Translations under genes and position numbers: made by a program
The notes under the pieces: model-generated
Seen by the model: the letters and a program-made list of their open reading frames with translations, nothing else
Databases searched by the model: none
Told to the model about the DNA's origin: nothing
DNA from: Tridacna crocea
Taxonomy: Eukaryota > Mollusca > Bivalvia > Cardiida > Cardiidae
DNA length: 64,000 nucleotides
Assembly: GCA_943736015.1 (NCBI GenBank)
Contig: OX031069.1
Coordinates: 42,876,728-42,940,727 of the forward strand
Direction of reading: 5' to 3'
In this document: positions 1-10,863 of the stretch, piece after piece
Numbering within the stretch: the first letter of the stretch is position 1
Layout of the letters: each line of letters starts with the position of its first letter

Positions 1-650
1 GCAAATGCATTTTTTTTGTTTACAAATGCATTCATCATGGGCGTCCTTAAGGCGTCATGAAAGTAGAGAGCACAACAATCCTTGGTGTCTTCTTAGCTGT
101 ATCGTGATTTCCTGATATTATGACAGTTCACTTGTGATTTAGAGATTCTTAGATATATTTCTTCTCTTGAGGAGAAAAATAGAGTGCTTGCTTCAGAGCA
201 TTTCTCGATAACGTTTTCCCTTCGCACATTAAAGCAAACAAAATACTTCATTAGGGGAACGCAAGAATCAATCAAGACGTTCTTTCTAGCCAAACGCTGT
301 CGAAGGAAATCAAGTTATCTTTATGAACAGGAATTACTATAAATGGACTGAGTAGTGAATCCATAATGGACGATCATTTTTTTTGTATTGTGATCAATTG
401 ATTTTTATATAGTGTAAACTTCAGCTAAATGTTTTGTTGCACTTGGTTGCACTGTTGCTTTTCTTCTCTTCATTTTTTATTATAATATTTTAAAATAGTT
501 CACTATTTTGGCTTGCTGTAAATTTGGAGCAAATAAGTTTTAATCTTCGAATGAAATGTGAAAGGCGATGCTTTTATCAAACATGCACTAAATAGAGCAG
601 TGATGACGTGTTATAAAGAGTTTATCCCCAGTCTCATTCACTCGTTTTAA
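1..650. other. No recognisable feature
   Basis: AT-rich sequence with no repeat family shared with the rest of the window and no convincing exon. The small open frames have no supporting splice sites or codon pattern. Confidence 0.5.
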
Positions 651-785
651 CTTTCTGACTTGCAACTTACGAGTGGGTCATATGAAGAGGTTTTACTGTA
701 TTACGAATGAGGTGGTCGTAGGAGAGGTTTTACTGTGTATACAGTAAAACCTCTCCATGCGAGCGCCCGACTGCAAGTCAGAAAG
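651..785. mobile_element. Short inverted-repeat element with inner hairpin
   Basis: The outer arms CTTTCTGACTTGCA (651-664) and TGCAAGTCAGAAAG (772-785) are perfect inverted repeats. Inside, 721-756 is a hairpin with a 16-bp perfect stem (GGAGAGGTTTTACTGT) and a 4-base loop. This suggests a small MITE-like element; only one copy is seen, so the family is unassigned. Confidence 0.5.
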
Positions 786-1059
786 TAATCAGTTAATACA
801 GATAAATCTTGATTTACAATTGAATATGGTTTCAAATTTTTATTTTACTTCAAATATTAGTCCTTATGCCACGTGTGCTGTAAATTTTGATTCGTGTTAC
901 TGTTTGCAAATGAAAGTTTGTGACTTGTACATATGTGATACTCCAAATGAACTAGAGATAGGTGTATCTGACTAATGTATTGATATACTTGTAGTGAATT
1001 ACCTAAGTGAGTATAACGGTGGTCCATACCTGACTTGTAAATTTAACCCTGGTAATCTC

Positions 1060-1135
1060 GACTTGCTGACCTTTTTCGGACAGTGTAGATCAAGATCAGA
1101 CAGCACAAAGTGTTACACTGTGTACACTATCCGAT
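1060..1135 (-). mobile_element. Family B palindromic element, decayed (B0)
   Basis: CGGACAGTGTAGATCAAGATC is followed by a damaged second arm ending GTGTACACTATCCG. The left flank, TTAACCCTGG then CTTGCTGACC, matches the TTAA-proximal end of other B copies in reverse. Confidence 0.6.
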
Positions 1136-1314
1136 AAAGAAGGTATTTGTCTTCAAAATATGCGTTTGAAATACATGTAGCAGCATTTTGTTTTTTACCA
1201 TTACATCATTTAATTTATCCATCAGCAGAAGTGTTAGAACCTTTACAATAGTACAACTGAGTGTTTTTTATCTAGTGCAATAGAAATGTGATTCATCACG
1301 CAAAAAGGGACCTT

Positions 1315-1395
1315 TTAGGAACTGCAAAAAGTGTTATCCCTGGTCAGACTGGGAGATTGTGCAGGCTGACCAGGGTGAACACTTTTCGCTTTAAT
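1315..1395 (+). mobile_element. Family C palindromic element (C1)
   Basis: Core GCAAAAAGTGTTATCCCTGGTCAG pairs with CTGACCAGGGTGAACACTTTTCGC across a short centre. It is a diverged copy of the C hairpin best preserved at 27611-27674. Confidence 0.65.
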
Positions 1396-2660
1396 GATAT
1401 TCTCTGTATGAAAAGTAGTCGTTGTACCTTGTTATACAATCTTTTTTGGATGATCAACTTAAATTGACCTGCACTATCGTTGATCTGTTTTCATCTGATT
1501 GATTTACAGAATTCCCGGATGCTCCCTTTTTGGGTCACAAACACTTACAATGCACTACAGATAAATAGTGTTGTGTAGACCATAGTACCCTGTACTTACG
1601 AGTACACATGAGCATTTCTAACTGGTGCAAAAGTAAAAGTAAAACATAAGATGAGTATGACTGGCTAGTGCAATAACGATACAAGTCCATACTAAATTAT
1701 ATTACTTTACTTTGAACTACAGATGAGTGTCTTATCTGGTACAACAGCAACTTTCATGAGGAACTACAGATGAATTTATCATCTTTTTAGTTTAAATCGA
1801 ATTTATTCAACATGAGTGTTTCTGGCTAAAACATGGAAAATATTAGTTAGACAGGTTAGTATCATCTCTGAAAATTGTATATTTTTAACGATTTCTTTTT
1901 CTGTCTTAAATAAACGATCCATGTGTATTTCTTAAAGAGAGTTAAAACAAAAAATCGCTGGAGGCTAAGAGAAAAAAAAAAATCTTTTCGTGAAGTTTCC
2001 CCCTTGACACCATGTTGAATGGTTTTCATGCATTTGATCTCAACCTTTGTTGATTATGCCAATCTTTCAAAACTATGCAATGATATCCACAGGAAAATTG
2101 TTACAAACAGAATATATTTTTTTTTTTTCGATTGCCTGATAAAAATACCATGCTTTTGAAAAAAAGTGTCCAATGTTTGCCTGTAAATGCATTAAAAAAA
2201 AATCTCTTTTTTTCCGTAAAATGTTTTCAGTATGCCAGTTATTGCTGGTTTGAAGGGATGTATCGTAAACCCAACGTCAGAAACTTGTATATATGCCATG
2301 TTTGACAAAACAAAATATAAACGGAGTCGCGAAATTCTATAAGCAAGTTGATCCGTCAACACTTGTATCATGTCGCGGAAATTAGATCTGGATATCTTTG
2401 AAAACTCCCACATTCTTAATTACGGCTTTTAGTGACCGAAAAGCTGCGTGAATAATCGAAAAAAAATCTAAATCTTCTTCCATGATTAGTTTATTCAGAT
2501 ATTGAAAACGTTTGCAGTCTTGTCTCGGACATAAAGCATCCTGCGAGGTACGCGAAACAGCAGGTCAAGCTAGAAATCAAAGTTATCAAAGGAAGCGAGA
2601 ACAGCCACACGCTCTTGGAAATTAGTAACAATTTCATATTCCTTATCTTGTATATAGACG
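1396..2660. other. No recognisable feature
   Basis: AT-rich, apparently unique DNA with several A/T homopolymers, including 1972-1982 and 2120-2129. No coding stretch or shared repeat was found. Confidence 0.4.
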
Positions 2661-2663
2661 ATC

Positions 2664-2752
2664 TTACATGAGAGTTTTATCAAACGAGTTGACTAAAATT
2701 GTATGACGCGAGCTTTGGAGAGCGTCAAATACAATTTAGTCAACGACTTTGA
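2664..2752. mobile_element. Family D palindromic element, diverged (D1)
   Basis: GTTTTATCAAACGAGTTGACTAAAATTGTAT pairs imperfectly with ATACAATTTAGTCAACGACTTTGATAAAA around a short GC-richer centre (GCGAGCTTTGGAGAGCG). The layout and the centre match D2 at 49388-49492. Confidence 0.6.
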
Positions 2753-3267
2753 TAAAAATGATAATATCTTAAAACAAATGTTAAATTCTATTTACCGCAT
2801 AGAACAAATGACAGAGAGAAATTATCCTGCAGCATCACTCTTAAGCGCTCACAGGGTTATGTTTACAGTTTTAGCTTGGTTTAAAATTTGTAGATACGCA
2901 AGTAGATAGTTTCTTGACATTTAAACCGAAAAAAAGAATTAAATAGTTTATACAGTGGTAAAATTCAGCTATCTCCGCAAGTATACTGCTTTTAACAGGA
3001 CTTTCGCTGCATTTTTTGTTTTTTTATTAAACATGAACATCCAAAACTTTCCACGCGTATACGTCTTAGCAAATGTGACGTCATTTTTTCATGAAACGGC
3101 GTAATAGTACAAATTCCCGCGCATGCTGTGTTTGGTTTCTCTGGCTTCACGCGCTGAAACTAATTGAATCTTGCCTTTCTTGTCTTCAATATTTCTTTTC
3201 TTCAATATTTCAAAATGTTAATAAAACACAGTCGGTGCTGAAGTCTTTATAAGTTTGCATAAAAGTT

Positions 3268-3417
3268 TGTGCTACAGTAGATTTGCGCAAAACAGAAAGT
3301 TACATAAAAAAGTGAAGTGTCGTGTCGGTTTAACCTGTGCGGACTGTGCAGGTTGATGCGAGACGACACTTTACGCAAATGTCTGAATGCCCATTTTCGC
3401 GTATTACAGGCCAAATA
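3268..3417 (+). mobile_element. Family E palindromic element, right half only (E1)
   Basis: It contains GTGCTACAGTAGATTTGCGC, then the hairpin AGTGTCGTGTCGG ... CGAGACGACACT, then CAAATGTCTGAATGCCC. This corresponds to the second half of the full double-hairpin element at 53710-53979; the left half is absent. Confidence 0.7.
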
Positions 3418-3420
3418 TGA

Positions 3421-3872
3421 TATAGAGGATATTTGTTTTTTTCGGTGAAAGATCGAAATTTATTTCATCGAGTGGACACCATCGGTAATATTTTCACGAG
3501 TGGCGCAGCCACGAGTGAAAATATTACCGATGGTGTTCACGAGATGAAATAAATTTCGATCTTCCACCGAAAAGAACAAATATTCTATTTATTTCATGCT
3601 TTTAACCCTTTTTAGGAGGAGCTTTATCAAAATTCAGTACAGTTCTTTTCCCTTATTCCCCGTGGCGTACCCCTCCCGCATAGCAACGTTACGTCAAGTG
3701 CGAGAAATGTAAGGTACATGTATATGACGTCATATTTCCCATCTGGTTGTTAGGCAATTTACCTAGGCAACAAGAAAAGAAAATCAGTATTTTCACTGGT
3801 GGTACCAGTGTAAGATAGAAAAATATTTTCACTGCTATTTCCCGATATCCTACATGAAAGCATGAAATAAAA
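3421..3872 (+). mobile_element. Family F composite element, full copy (F1)
   Basis: Head (about 3428-3592): a long palindrome in which CGGTGAAAGATCGAAATTTA, GGTAATATTTTCACGAGTGG and their complements fold around GCGCAGCC. Body (about 3593-3872): starts TATTTATTTCATGCTTTTAA and ends GAAAGCATGAAATAAA, so the body has its own inverted ends of about 17 bp. It also contains CCGTGGCGTACCCCTCC and TATGACGTCATATTTCCCA. No transposase is present. Function is unknown; it is classed as a non-autonomous element because copies occur in both orientations across the window. Confidence 0.75.
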
Positions 3873-4009
3873 ATATGTGAATTCTATGGTTAAAAAGGCA
3901 CGATGAGGTGGTTTTCAGGTATGTTTGTCTCAGTGTTAAACTCTTCAACAGTCACTTACGAACTACAGTTTATATTTTTCCTGAGCTTCTTATTTCTTTA
4001 AAATAGCCT

Positions 4010-4222
4010 GTTTAATGACCCCAAGAAAAGGTCTTTTGAAAAAAATATCTGTGGGAAAGCTGATAATGCTGGCAACCAGTATTCTTCTCCTTCTTCCGTC
4101 ATGTTTTTTACTCCCTTTATAAACAAATACTTTGACTTTAGCTACACTCAGTATATTGTCTGAAAATGCTTTTAAATTTCGAAGTAGCAAAAAAGAAAAC
4201 ATTTTACTGGTAAAGAGTTAAG
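4010..4222 (+). mobile_element. Family A hairpin MITE, diverged (A1)
   Basis: It follows the family order: GACCCCAAGAAAAGG, TGGCAACCAG at the hairpin centre, TTGTCTGAAAATGCTTTTAA, then GGTAAAGAGTTAA at the right end. The hairpin arms are eroded. Confidence 0.6.
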
Positions 4223-4407
4223 GGTCAGAAATACTCCAATCAATAGGTTTCTTTAACGATTGAACGGTTGTCAGATATTTGTCAAGTTTGGCGCCCCGGA
4301 ATGAATAGGGCTTACTGTGGGTTTCCACGGATTCTTTTGTAAGTTCAATATTATTCAGGACTATTCAAACTGGTCCAGTCATATACTATACTCTTTACCA
4401 GAATGAC

Positions 4408-4694
4408 AAGCCGAGCCTAGAAGAGCAGTCGGTAAGGCTCTGGAATTGAGACCAGGGGTTGTTAGTTTGAATCCCGGCCCGACCAATTTCTTTCTGAGTA
4501 TTGATGATGGTCATGACGACAGATTTTATTACTAGTAATCTCTCACTACTGGTTATTGTATCGACGATGGTAATGTGGGAAAGCAGCTGGTGGTCTAGGA
4601 ATAATATTGTGCGAAGTACTGGTTAATGGAAATTAGGGAAAACGAGGCCGCCATGAAATGACTGAAATAATTTTGAAAACGGCATTAAAAAAAG
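4408..4694 (+). mobile_element. tRNA-derived SINE, type 1 copy 1
   Basis: The head resembles a tRNA gene: an A-box-like GAGCAGTCGGTAAGGC followed by a B-box-like AGTTTGAATCCCGG near 4464. The body carries GATGGTAATGTGGGAAAGCAG and the tail reads CCGCCATGAAATGACTGAAATAA ... ACGGCATTAAAAA. The same head, body and tail order recurs at 19483 and 20481. Confidence 0.8.
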
Positions 4695-4699
4695 GAAAA

Positions 4700-5060
4700 A
4701 GGAGAACAGAAAAAAGAGTTTAGAATTTTACTGTGGAAACAATTTGAAGAGAACACATTAATTGCCTGCCTAAAGAAATAATAACTGTCATGGAGAGGGT
4801 ACAAAACATTGTGAGAAAAATGAAAAAAAAAGATGGACAAGACTATCTAACATTTATGTAGGCGGTTAAAGAGCTTATTGATCTCTTTTAAGGTTTGTTC
4901 ATGAGATAAGTAGGCTATCGGTCAATTGAAAACAGAACAGTTTACGAGTTAGGGTATCAACTTTCTTAGATATGTTATGGTGCCACGCTCGTTTTTAAGA
5001 AATTTGCCTTTGAAAACAGCCTGGTTCTGAACACGGTAAAAATACAAATTTCCATGTTTT
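4700..5060. other. Mostly featureless; possible decayed family A scrap
   Basis: Only 4794-4835 (GAGGGTACAAAACATTGTGAGAAAAATG) recalls one arm of family A. Nothing else is recognisable. Confidence 0.3.
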
Positions 5061-5062
5061 AC

Positions 5063-6044
5063 AGGGTGACCCCCGCCCCCTCCCCCCCCAAAAAAAGCCA
5101 TCCTTACAAACTTTAATAAAATTCACCATCCTTTCTGCCATCCAACCATATTTTGGTCAAATGAACTTCAGTCTGTGTCTGACCTGTCCATCAAGTTTCA
5201 GCCATGAATGTCCAACAGTCTTTGATTTATCTCCGTTCTATAATAAGCTCCAAATGTACGCATCTGTGATGCAAGCACATCTGGATGCGACAAGCAACAT
5301 TGTCAAAAGCTCTGACATACACTCCTCCATCAGTATTGCTTGGCCCATTTAAATTCAGGAACACTAGATTGGTTGTTCTGAAAGACATCATATTTGAGAT
5401 AACTCCACCTGAATAAATCTGGGGTAGGTTAAGGTCCGGCAAGTGTGAAATCCATTCAAGATCACATCTCTTACTGATAAGACGATCACCAAAGTGTCCC
5501 AGCAGTCACCCATATAAGTCATTTGAAGGTAAGGTGTTAGTCCATCCTGTTGAAACCACCGACCATCCCTAACAACACCTTCTTGTCTGCACAGGACCTC
5601 TTAACGACCACTAGATAGCGTTAGGTGTTGATCGTGATTGACCGTTCATTCTGATCTTCAAACTAGCAGGGACCAATGATCAATTGTTTTGATACTGCAA
5701 CCCATTCAGTGTACTTGATGGGGTGCATCCAGGCCACTGCAGGCAGTCTTCTGGTAGGGTTGTCGTCAAGATGATGGTATTCTTTGAGTTCACTCAAGCA
5801 ATCTATTCTGAGGGAGGTGTGTGTCAGAGTTATTGTCAATTTTGCAACGCAGAGGTGCACATTTGAAGTATATCTTGAAACAGAGATAAACAAAGGCTGT
5901 TGGACATTCATACCTGAAACTTTATGAACATGTTAGGCATAGACTAAGTTCATTTGTACCAAATATGGTTGGATTGCAGAAAGGATTGGGAATTTTATTA
6001 ACGATTTTATTGGTACATTTGGGTCATCCTTTATAACGGAAAAT
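5063..6044. mobile_element. Foldback element with about 240-bp terminal inverted repeats
   Basis: The left arm, about 5104-5345, is the reverse complement of about 5783-6020 with moderate divergence. Paired landmarks are TTAATAAAATTC, CCTTTCTGC, ATCCAACCATATTT, AAATGAACTT, AAGTTTCAG, ATGAATGTCCAACAG and TTTATCTC. Short outer matches (GGGTGACCC at the left, GGGTCATCC at the right) set the tentative limits. About 440 bp of unrelated interior separates the arms. No transposase is seen and the superfamily is unknown. Confidence 0.7.
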
Positions 6045-6070
6045 GTTTGTTGTTGTTGTTCTTGTTGTTT
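6045..6070 (+). repeat. Short GTT microsatellite
   Basis: An imperfect run of TTG/GTT units (TGTTTGTTGTTGTTGTTCTTG). Confidence 0.7.
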
Positions 6071-6407
6071 TTCACGGAAAAAAAAAATAGGATGAAAGCA
6101 CAGCAGAATAGTGGGAAAAGAGAAATTACTTATTAGGAGCAATTTCTCACTTTTCCAATATAATTTGCAAAGTGAAACCAGCTATACTTCCACAGCATAA
6201 AACATGCTTTGTTGGCTTTTGTTTGGCGCGTCAACAGCATTTTAATAATTTTACTATGACAGTTCACAGAACCGCTTTTTCTCTTCTATACCAATTCTAC
6301 CCTAAGAAAGTGCCACTTGTATCAGTGCACCATTAGTATTACCGTGTGTGCGAACTATACATAGGCACAGTTGGGTGCGCACGAACATTTATGATATACG
6401 TCATTAA

Positions 6408-6790
6408 GGTTGTACCCTTCTATTGGAAATCAGCTATTTCCACTGTAATATTATCCTACAAAATTTGCTACAATTAAAAATAAGTATCATTGTGCTACTT
6501 TAACGGAGCCACCTTTTCCTTTTAATCCTTTTTAGAATGATCATTTAAAAATCTAAAACCACACCACTTTACTCTTATTACGAAGGGAACTAATAATTAA
6601 CCCCCCCCCACCCACACACACACACACACTTTTCAGGAAACTAACACAAGTATCAACAAAAATTTCAAGACAGACATAAGAAGAATTTCTGGTCGATTAG
6701 AAATGTGCAAAAATATTATATCGGTATGAATCCGTGACTATCAACCAATAAGAAATTTTATTCCATATTGCACTAGAAGCATGGTAATAC
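6408..6790 (+). repeat. Dispersed repeat U, copy 1
   Basis: This aligns by eye with 12828-13200. Shared landmarks in order are CAGCTATTTC, a lysine-rich AATTAAAAATAAGTAT-like stretch, CTACTTT, CACCTTTTC, TAATAATTA, AGAAATGTGCAAAAATAT and CAACCAAT. The nature of the repeat is unknown. A (CA)n run at 6601-6630 lies inside it. Confidence 0.55.
6601..6630 (+). repeat. C-run and (CA)n microsatellite
   Basis: Poly-C followed by CCCACACACACACACACAC. Confidence 0.9.
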
Positions 6791-6877
6791 CTTAAATTTA
6801 AGTCAAACCATTTAGAAATATGATGATGATTCCGGAAATGGGAATCTGTTATTCAATGGTCGTTCGAAGTCTGAGTT

Positions 6878-7070
6878 GCCGGTGGAATGCAGAGAAATGA
6901 GCCCCCCCCCCCCCTACAAAATTGCCCATGGGTCATTTTTCTGCGTAGAGGAATGACCCCGGTCATTCCTCTTCGTAGTGAAATGTTTTATTGGGTCATT
7001 TCCCTACGTAGAATAATGACACGGATCATTTTATGTAGGAGAAGGTCATTTCTCTGCATTACACCGGCAG
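6878..7070. mobile_element. Family H element with TCATT/AATGA hairpins (H1)
   Basis: The ends are inverted: GCCGGTGGAATGCAGAGAAA at the left and TTTCTCTGCATTACACCGGC at the right. The interior holds alternating GGGTCATTTTTCTGCGTAGA and complements, with AATGACCCCGGTCATT forming an inner palindrome. Other copies lie at 39926-40170 and 42853-43033. Confidence 0.8.
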
Positions 7071-7079
7071 AAAAATAAA

Positions 7080-7600
7080 GTTTAAAGCCAGGTAAAAAAT
7101 AAAACTACTTGTCAACTTTTTATCTAGTTTCAAAATTATTTCGGTCTTTTTCTTTTTAGATAATGTTGAATACGGTGTAAAAGACCATTCAACAATCAAT
7201 CAAACTTTTTTTTTCTTTTCATGATGAAATGAAATCTACCTATGTTAACTATTTGTTATATAAGGTGGCCTTTATTCTCCATGTTGAATCTTTTTCTGAC
7301 AAATTAGGCAATGAAGCCTCTATTTGACTCTGGCAATATCACTTGTATTTCATACTGACAGTTTAACATTGTTTTTTATGGTTATGAAATGGGATCTTTT
7401 TACGCTGACAGAGTGGCTTCTATCGCGGACAGACAATCATAAAGCATCACCTTGTTATGTAACCTCTATGCAACAATGGCAATACAATCGTGATTTGGCC
7501 TTCGCTTTCACAGTGGGTTTAGCGCGTTGACATTTGTCACGACAAATGATTATGCCTTGTCCTAAAGAATCAGTGGAAAACCATCTTAGCCCTTGACAAG
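7080..7600. other. No recognisable feature
   Basis: Apparently unique AT-rich sequence with a T-rich run at 7206-7219. No exon or repeat was supported. Confidence 0.4.
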
Positions 7601-7790
7601 CAACCTTTACTTTTAGGAACTTTAGGAAGCAAGCTTTTGGAAATAATGTGGGGGAAAAAAAAGAGAAATTTCTCGTAATCACAGTTACCCGCATCTTTTT
7701 TATAATTTTTATTCTTTCAAATGGCAATTTCCATAATTTGAGCCATATGCTTTGGACATTAATAATTCTTGCTGACAGGTAAAAAGTAAT
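7600..7790 (+). mobile_element. Possible heavily decayed family A copy
   Basis: ACTTTTAGGAACTTTAGGAAGCAAGC, AATGTGGGGGAAAAAAAAGAGAAAT and CCATAATTTGAGCCATATGC fall in family A order, but the second hairpin arm is lost. A long open frame on the minus strand crosses it and is probably chance. Confidence 0.3.
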
Positions 7791-8140
7791 TGAGGATTTT
7801 TTTAATGTAAGGAACAATTCAAGTCCTGAAACATTGTCGAGTGTCCCGTAAAACACCATCCATGTAAGAGGGAAAAAGAATTGAGAGAGTCTTTTGAAAA
7901 AAATAAGTGAGATCTGCAGATTCTGGATTCAAATCCTAGACAAAATGGCTTTCGTCTATAGCCTGCGATTTCCGGAAAGAAAAGCTTAATCAGTAAAAAG
8001 ATTAGATTAATCTCCCCAAGCTTGGGAATTATATTCTATACTTTATAGAGCTTATACAACATAACTGTATTTATATCGGCGCCTGTGTGAATAGAGTCTC
8101 CTACAAGCCCATTCATTGACTCACAAAAAAGTCAACTTAC

Positions 8141-8202
8141 TTGTTTTGTAGACATTATAAAGACTTGGCAGTTCCACAGAAATATTCATCTTCAAGACGT
8201 CC
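8141..8202 (-). CDS. Candidate small internal exon, unknown protein
   Basis: On the minus strand a pyrimidine-rich acceptor ending TGTTTGTACAG (just above 8202) precedes a 62-bp block, followed by a GTAAGT donor (8135-8140). Only one frame is open through the block; after one leading base it reads DVLKMNISVELPSLYNVYKT. The other two frames hit stops. The base before the donor is A rather than the usual G, which weakens the call. The stretch is outside every repeat family recognised here, just left of the C2 element. No family was recognised. A chance open frame of this length is quite possible, so this needs transcript support. Confidence 0.3.
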
Positions 8203-8261
8203 CTGTACAAACAGACAAAAAGTCGGGTCTTGTGATGAAAATGTATAAGCCATACTTGGAG

Positions 8262-8400
8262 AAAAGGATGCTTAATGAATCTGCGAAAAGTATCAGCCAA
8301 GGTCAGCCTGCGCAGTCCGCGCAGGCTCACCTTGGCCGAAACTTTTCTCTAACGGTTAATTTGGTGTATGTTGAAGGACCAGCCTACCTCGTGATGGATT
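8262..8400 (+). mobile_element. Family C palindromic element (C2)
   Basis: The core (8283-8345) reads GCGAAAAGTATCAGCCAAGG, then CAGCCTGCGCAGTCCGCGCAGGCT, then the return arm CACCTTGGCCGAAACTTTTC. It is followed by the usual tail ending CCTACCTCGTGATGG. Confidence 0.8.
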
Positions 8401-8787
8401 CGGTTCTTAAAAAAAGTGGACATTATGTATCGATAATTATAAATTGAATCCTGTGCTCTCTGAGGAAGTATTTTACTTGCAATATATAAAGTGACTATCC
8501 AAGAGTCAACTCTTTAATAAAAAAATCCGATTTTTTTTTACTATCATGTTGAAAAATGCTTTAACAGAAAGAAATTGAAAATAAGGCAAAAATTTGCTAC
8601 AAGTATTTTTTTTAATCTTTCAAAATGTTTCCTACATTTCCAGAAATCTTTCATCAAGGAATGCTTTCATTTTTCATCTGCAAAAGAGATTATAGAAACT
8701 AATGAAGCACACAAATACTTTGTTTATAAGGATGAAATGTAGAAAAAAATATGTTCTGATATACATGCATATTACATGTATGTGTGT
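8401..8787. other. No recognisable feature
   Basis: AT-rich sequence; no exon or repeat family was supported. Confidence 0.4.
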
Positions 8788-9088
8788 TTATTTCATGCTT
8801 TCTAGCACGATATCGAGAAATAGCGGTGAAAATATTTTTCGATATTCCATGGATAAGACCAGTGAAAATACCGATTTTCATATTCTAGTTCAATACTTGG
8901 GTAAAATGCCCGTGACTGACATGGAAATATGATGTCATTTAAATCACATTTCTCGCGCTTGGCTTTATATTAGAATGCGTTGCAATGCGGAGGGGCAACG
9001 TCACTGGGAATAAACGAAAAGAACTGTACTGGATTTTGATAAATCTTCTCCAAAAAGGGTTTAAAGCATAAGAAATAAATCGATTATT
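8788..9088 (-). mobile_element. Family F body, inverted and diverged (F2)
   Basis: It starts TTTATTTCATGCTTTC and ends AAAGCATAAGAAATAAAT, the F body in reverse. Landmarks present include GATATCGAGAAATAGC, CACATTTCTCGCGCTTG and AAAGAACTGTACTGGA. It is much more diverged than the three forward units beside it. Confidence 0.75.
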
Positions 9089-9108
9089 TGTTGTTAGTTT
9101 TTTTCGTA

Positions 9109-9486
9109 ACTACTCGTGAAAATATTACCGATGGTGTTCACGAAATGAAATAAATTTCGATCTTTCACAGAAAAAAAAAAACAAATATTCTATTTATTTC
9201 AAGCTTTTAAACCTTTCTGTGAGAAGCTTTATCAAAATCTTGTAGAGTTTTTTCCCGTTATTCCCCGTGGCGTACCCCTCCGGCATAGCAACGCATCACG
9301 ATATTACGTCAAGCGCGGGAAATATAAAGTATATGACGTCATATTTCCCATCTGGTTGTGAGGCACGCGCAAATAACCTAGGCAACAAGAACGTGAAAAT
9401 CGGTATTTTCACCGGTGGTACCAGTGTAAGTTCGAAAAATATTTTCACTGCAATTTCTCGATATCCTACCGGAAAGCATGAAATAA
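9109..9486 (+). mobile_element. Family F unit 3, head truncated (F3)
   Basis: Only the right half of the palindromic head is present (ACTCGTGAAAATATTACCGA onward), then a full body. Together with F2 the head half reads away from an inverted body, so F2/F3 looks like a head-to-head arrangement. Confidence 0.8.
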
Positions 9487-9937
9487 ATATAGGATATTTG
9501 TTTTTTCGGTGAAAGATCGAAATTTATTTCATCGAGTGGACACCATCGGTAATATTTTCACGAGTGGCGCAGCCACGAGTGAAAATGTTACCGATGGTGT
9601 TCACGAGATGAAATAAATTTCGATCTTTCACCGAAAAAAACAAATATTCTATTTATTTCCTGCTTTTAACCCTTTCTGGGAGGAGCTTTATCAAAATTCA
9701 GTACAGTTCTTTTCCATTATTCCCCGTGGCGTACCCCTCCCGCATAGCAACGTTACGTCAAGCGCGAGAAATGCAAAGTATATGACGTCATATTTCCCAT
9801 CTGGTTGTTGGGCACGCGCAATTTACCTAGGCAACAAGAACGTGAAAATCGGTATTTTCACTGGTGGTACCAGTGTAAGATCGAAAAATATTTTCACTGC
9901 TATTTCTCGATATCCTACCGGAAAGCATGAAATAAAT
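9487..9937 (+). mobile_element. Family F unit 4, full copy (F4)
   Basis: A complete head palindrome and body, about 451 bp, joined directly to F3 and F5. The join reads GAAAGCATGAAATAAATA then GGATATTTG on both sides. Confidence 0.85.
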
Positions 9938-10394
9938 AGAGGATATTTGTTTTTTTTCGGTGTAAGATCGAAATTTATTTATTTTATCGAGTTGACACCA
10001 TCGGTAATATTTTCACGAGTGGCGCAGCCACGAGTGAAAATATTACCGATGGTGTTCACGAGATGAGATAAATTTCGATCTTTCACCGGAAAAAAAAAAT
10101 ATATTCTATTTATTTTATGCTTTTAACCCTTTCTGGGAGGAGCTTTATCAAAATTCAGTACAGTTCTTTTCCCTTATTCCCCGTGGCGTACCCCTCCCGC
10201 ATAGCAACGTTACGTCAAGCGCATGAAATGTAAGGTATATGAAGTCATATTTCCCATCTGGTTGTCAGGCACGCGCAATTAACCTAGGCAACAAGAACGT
10301 GAAAATCGGTATTTTCACTGGTGCTACCAGTGTAAGATCGAAAAATATTTTCAGTGCCATTTCTCGATATCCTACCGGAAAGCATGAAATAAAT
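9938..10394 (+). mobile_element. Family F unit 5, full copy (F5)
   Basis: A complete head and body, about 457 bp. It has a small TTTATTTATTTT expansion in the left head arm and is very close to F4 elsewhere. Confidence 0.85.
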
Positions 10395-10491
10395 TGGTTA
10401 TATTTTCAGAAGTGGCGCAGAACATAAATAGTAATATTTTCACGAGTCGGGCAGCCATTCGTGAAAATATTACCGATAATGTCCACTCAAT
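10395..10491 (+). mobile_element. Family F head fragment (F6)
   Basis: A damaged head palindrome only (GTAATATTTTCACGAGTCGG and its return arm), ending the local array. Confidence 0.7.
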
Positions 10492-10863
10492 AACTCTTCA
10501 TTCTTTACGAGAATATTTTGGAAGGTGGAAAAATGCAGTTGAAAGTAAAACATTGAAACTTGGGTAGAAAAAGCCGTTTTATCACAAATATGGTTCCTAC
10601 AAAGCTGATTACAAAACGACTAGATAAGCAGATGATTTGCGATTGATCTTCAACATTTTGAAAACTTTGGAGACGAGTTTCTAAAACCATCACATTAAAG
10701 AGCAGCAAGCAAATTGATTTTTTTTTCTGTTTTTTGCCTTGGTCTTTGAAGTCAAGTGAAAATCCTTCTATTTTATTCTTTCTTTAATCACATTCATCCG
10801 TTGGAGATCGTCTTTGAGAAGTGCAGACAAACAACATTTTTTTTCCATATCCTGTAATTTAGT
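10492..10863. other. No recognisable feature
   Basis: Apparently unique sequence without a supported exon or repeat. Confidence 0.4.

Noticed and set aside
7455..7859. 134-codon minus-strand open frame
   Set aside because: It has no recognised domain or splice signal and overlaps a probable decayed family A copy; AT-rich chance frame.
9267..10427. Repeated frames encoding a SYFPSGC ... NKNVKIGIF-type peptide
   Set aside because: They are translations of the family F body in successive array units. There is no start context or splice site, and they carry frameshifting changes in other copies.
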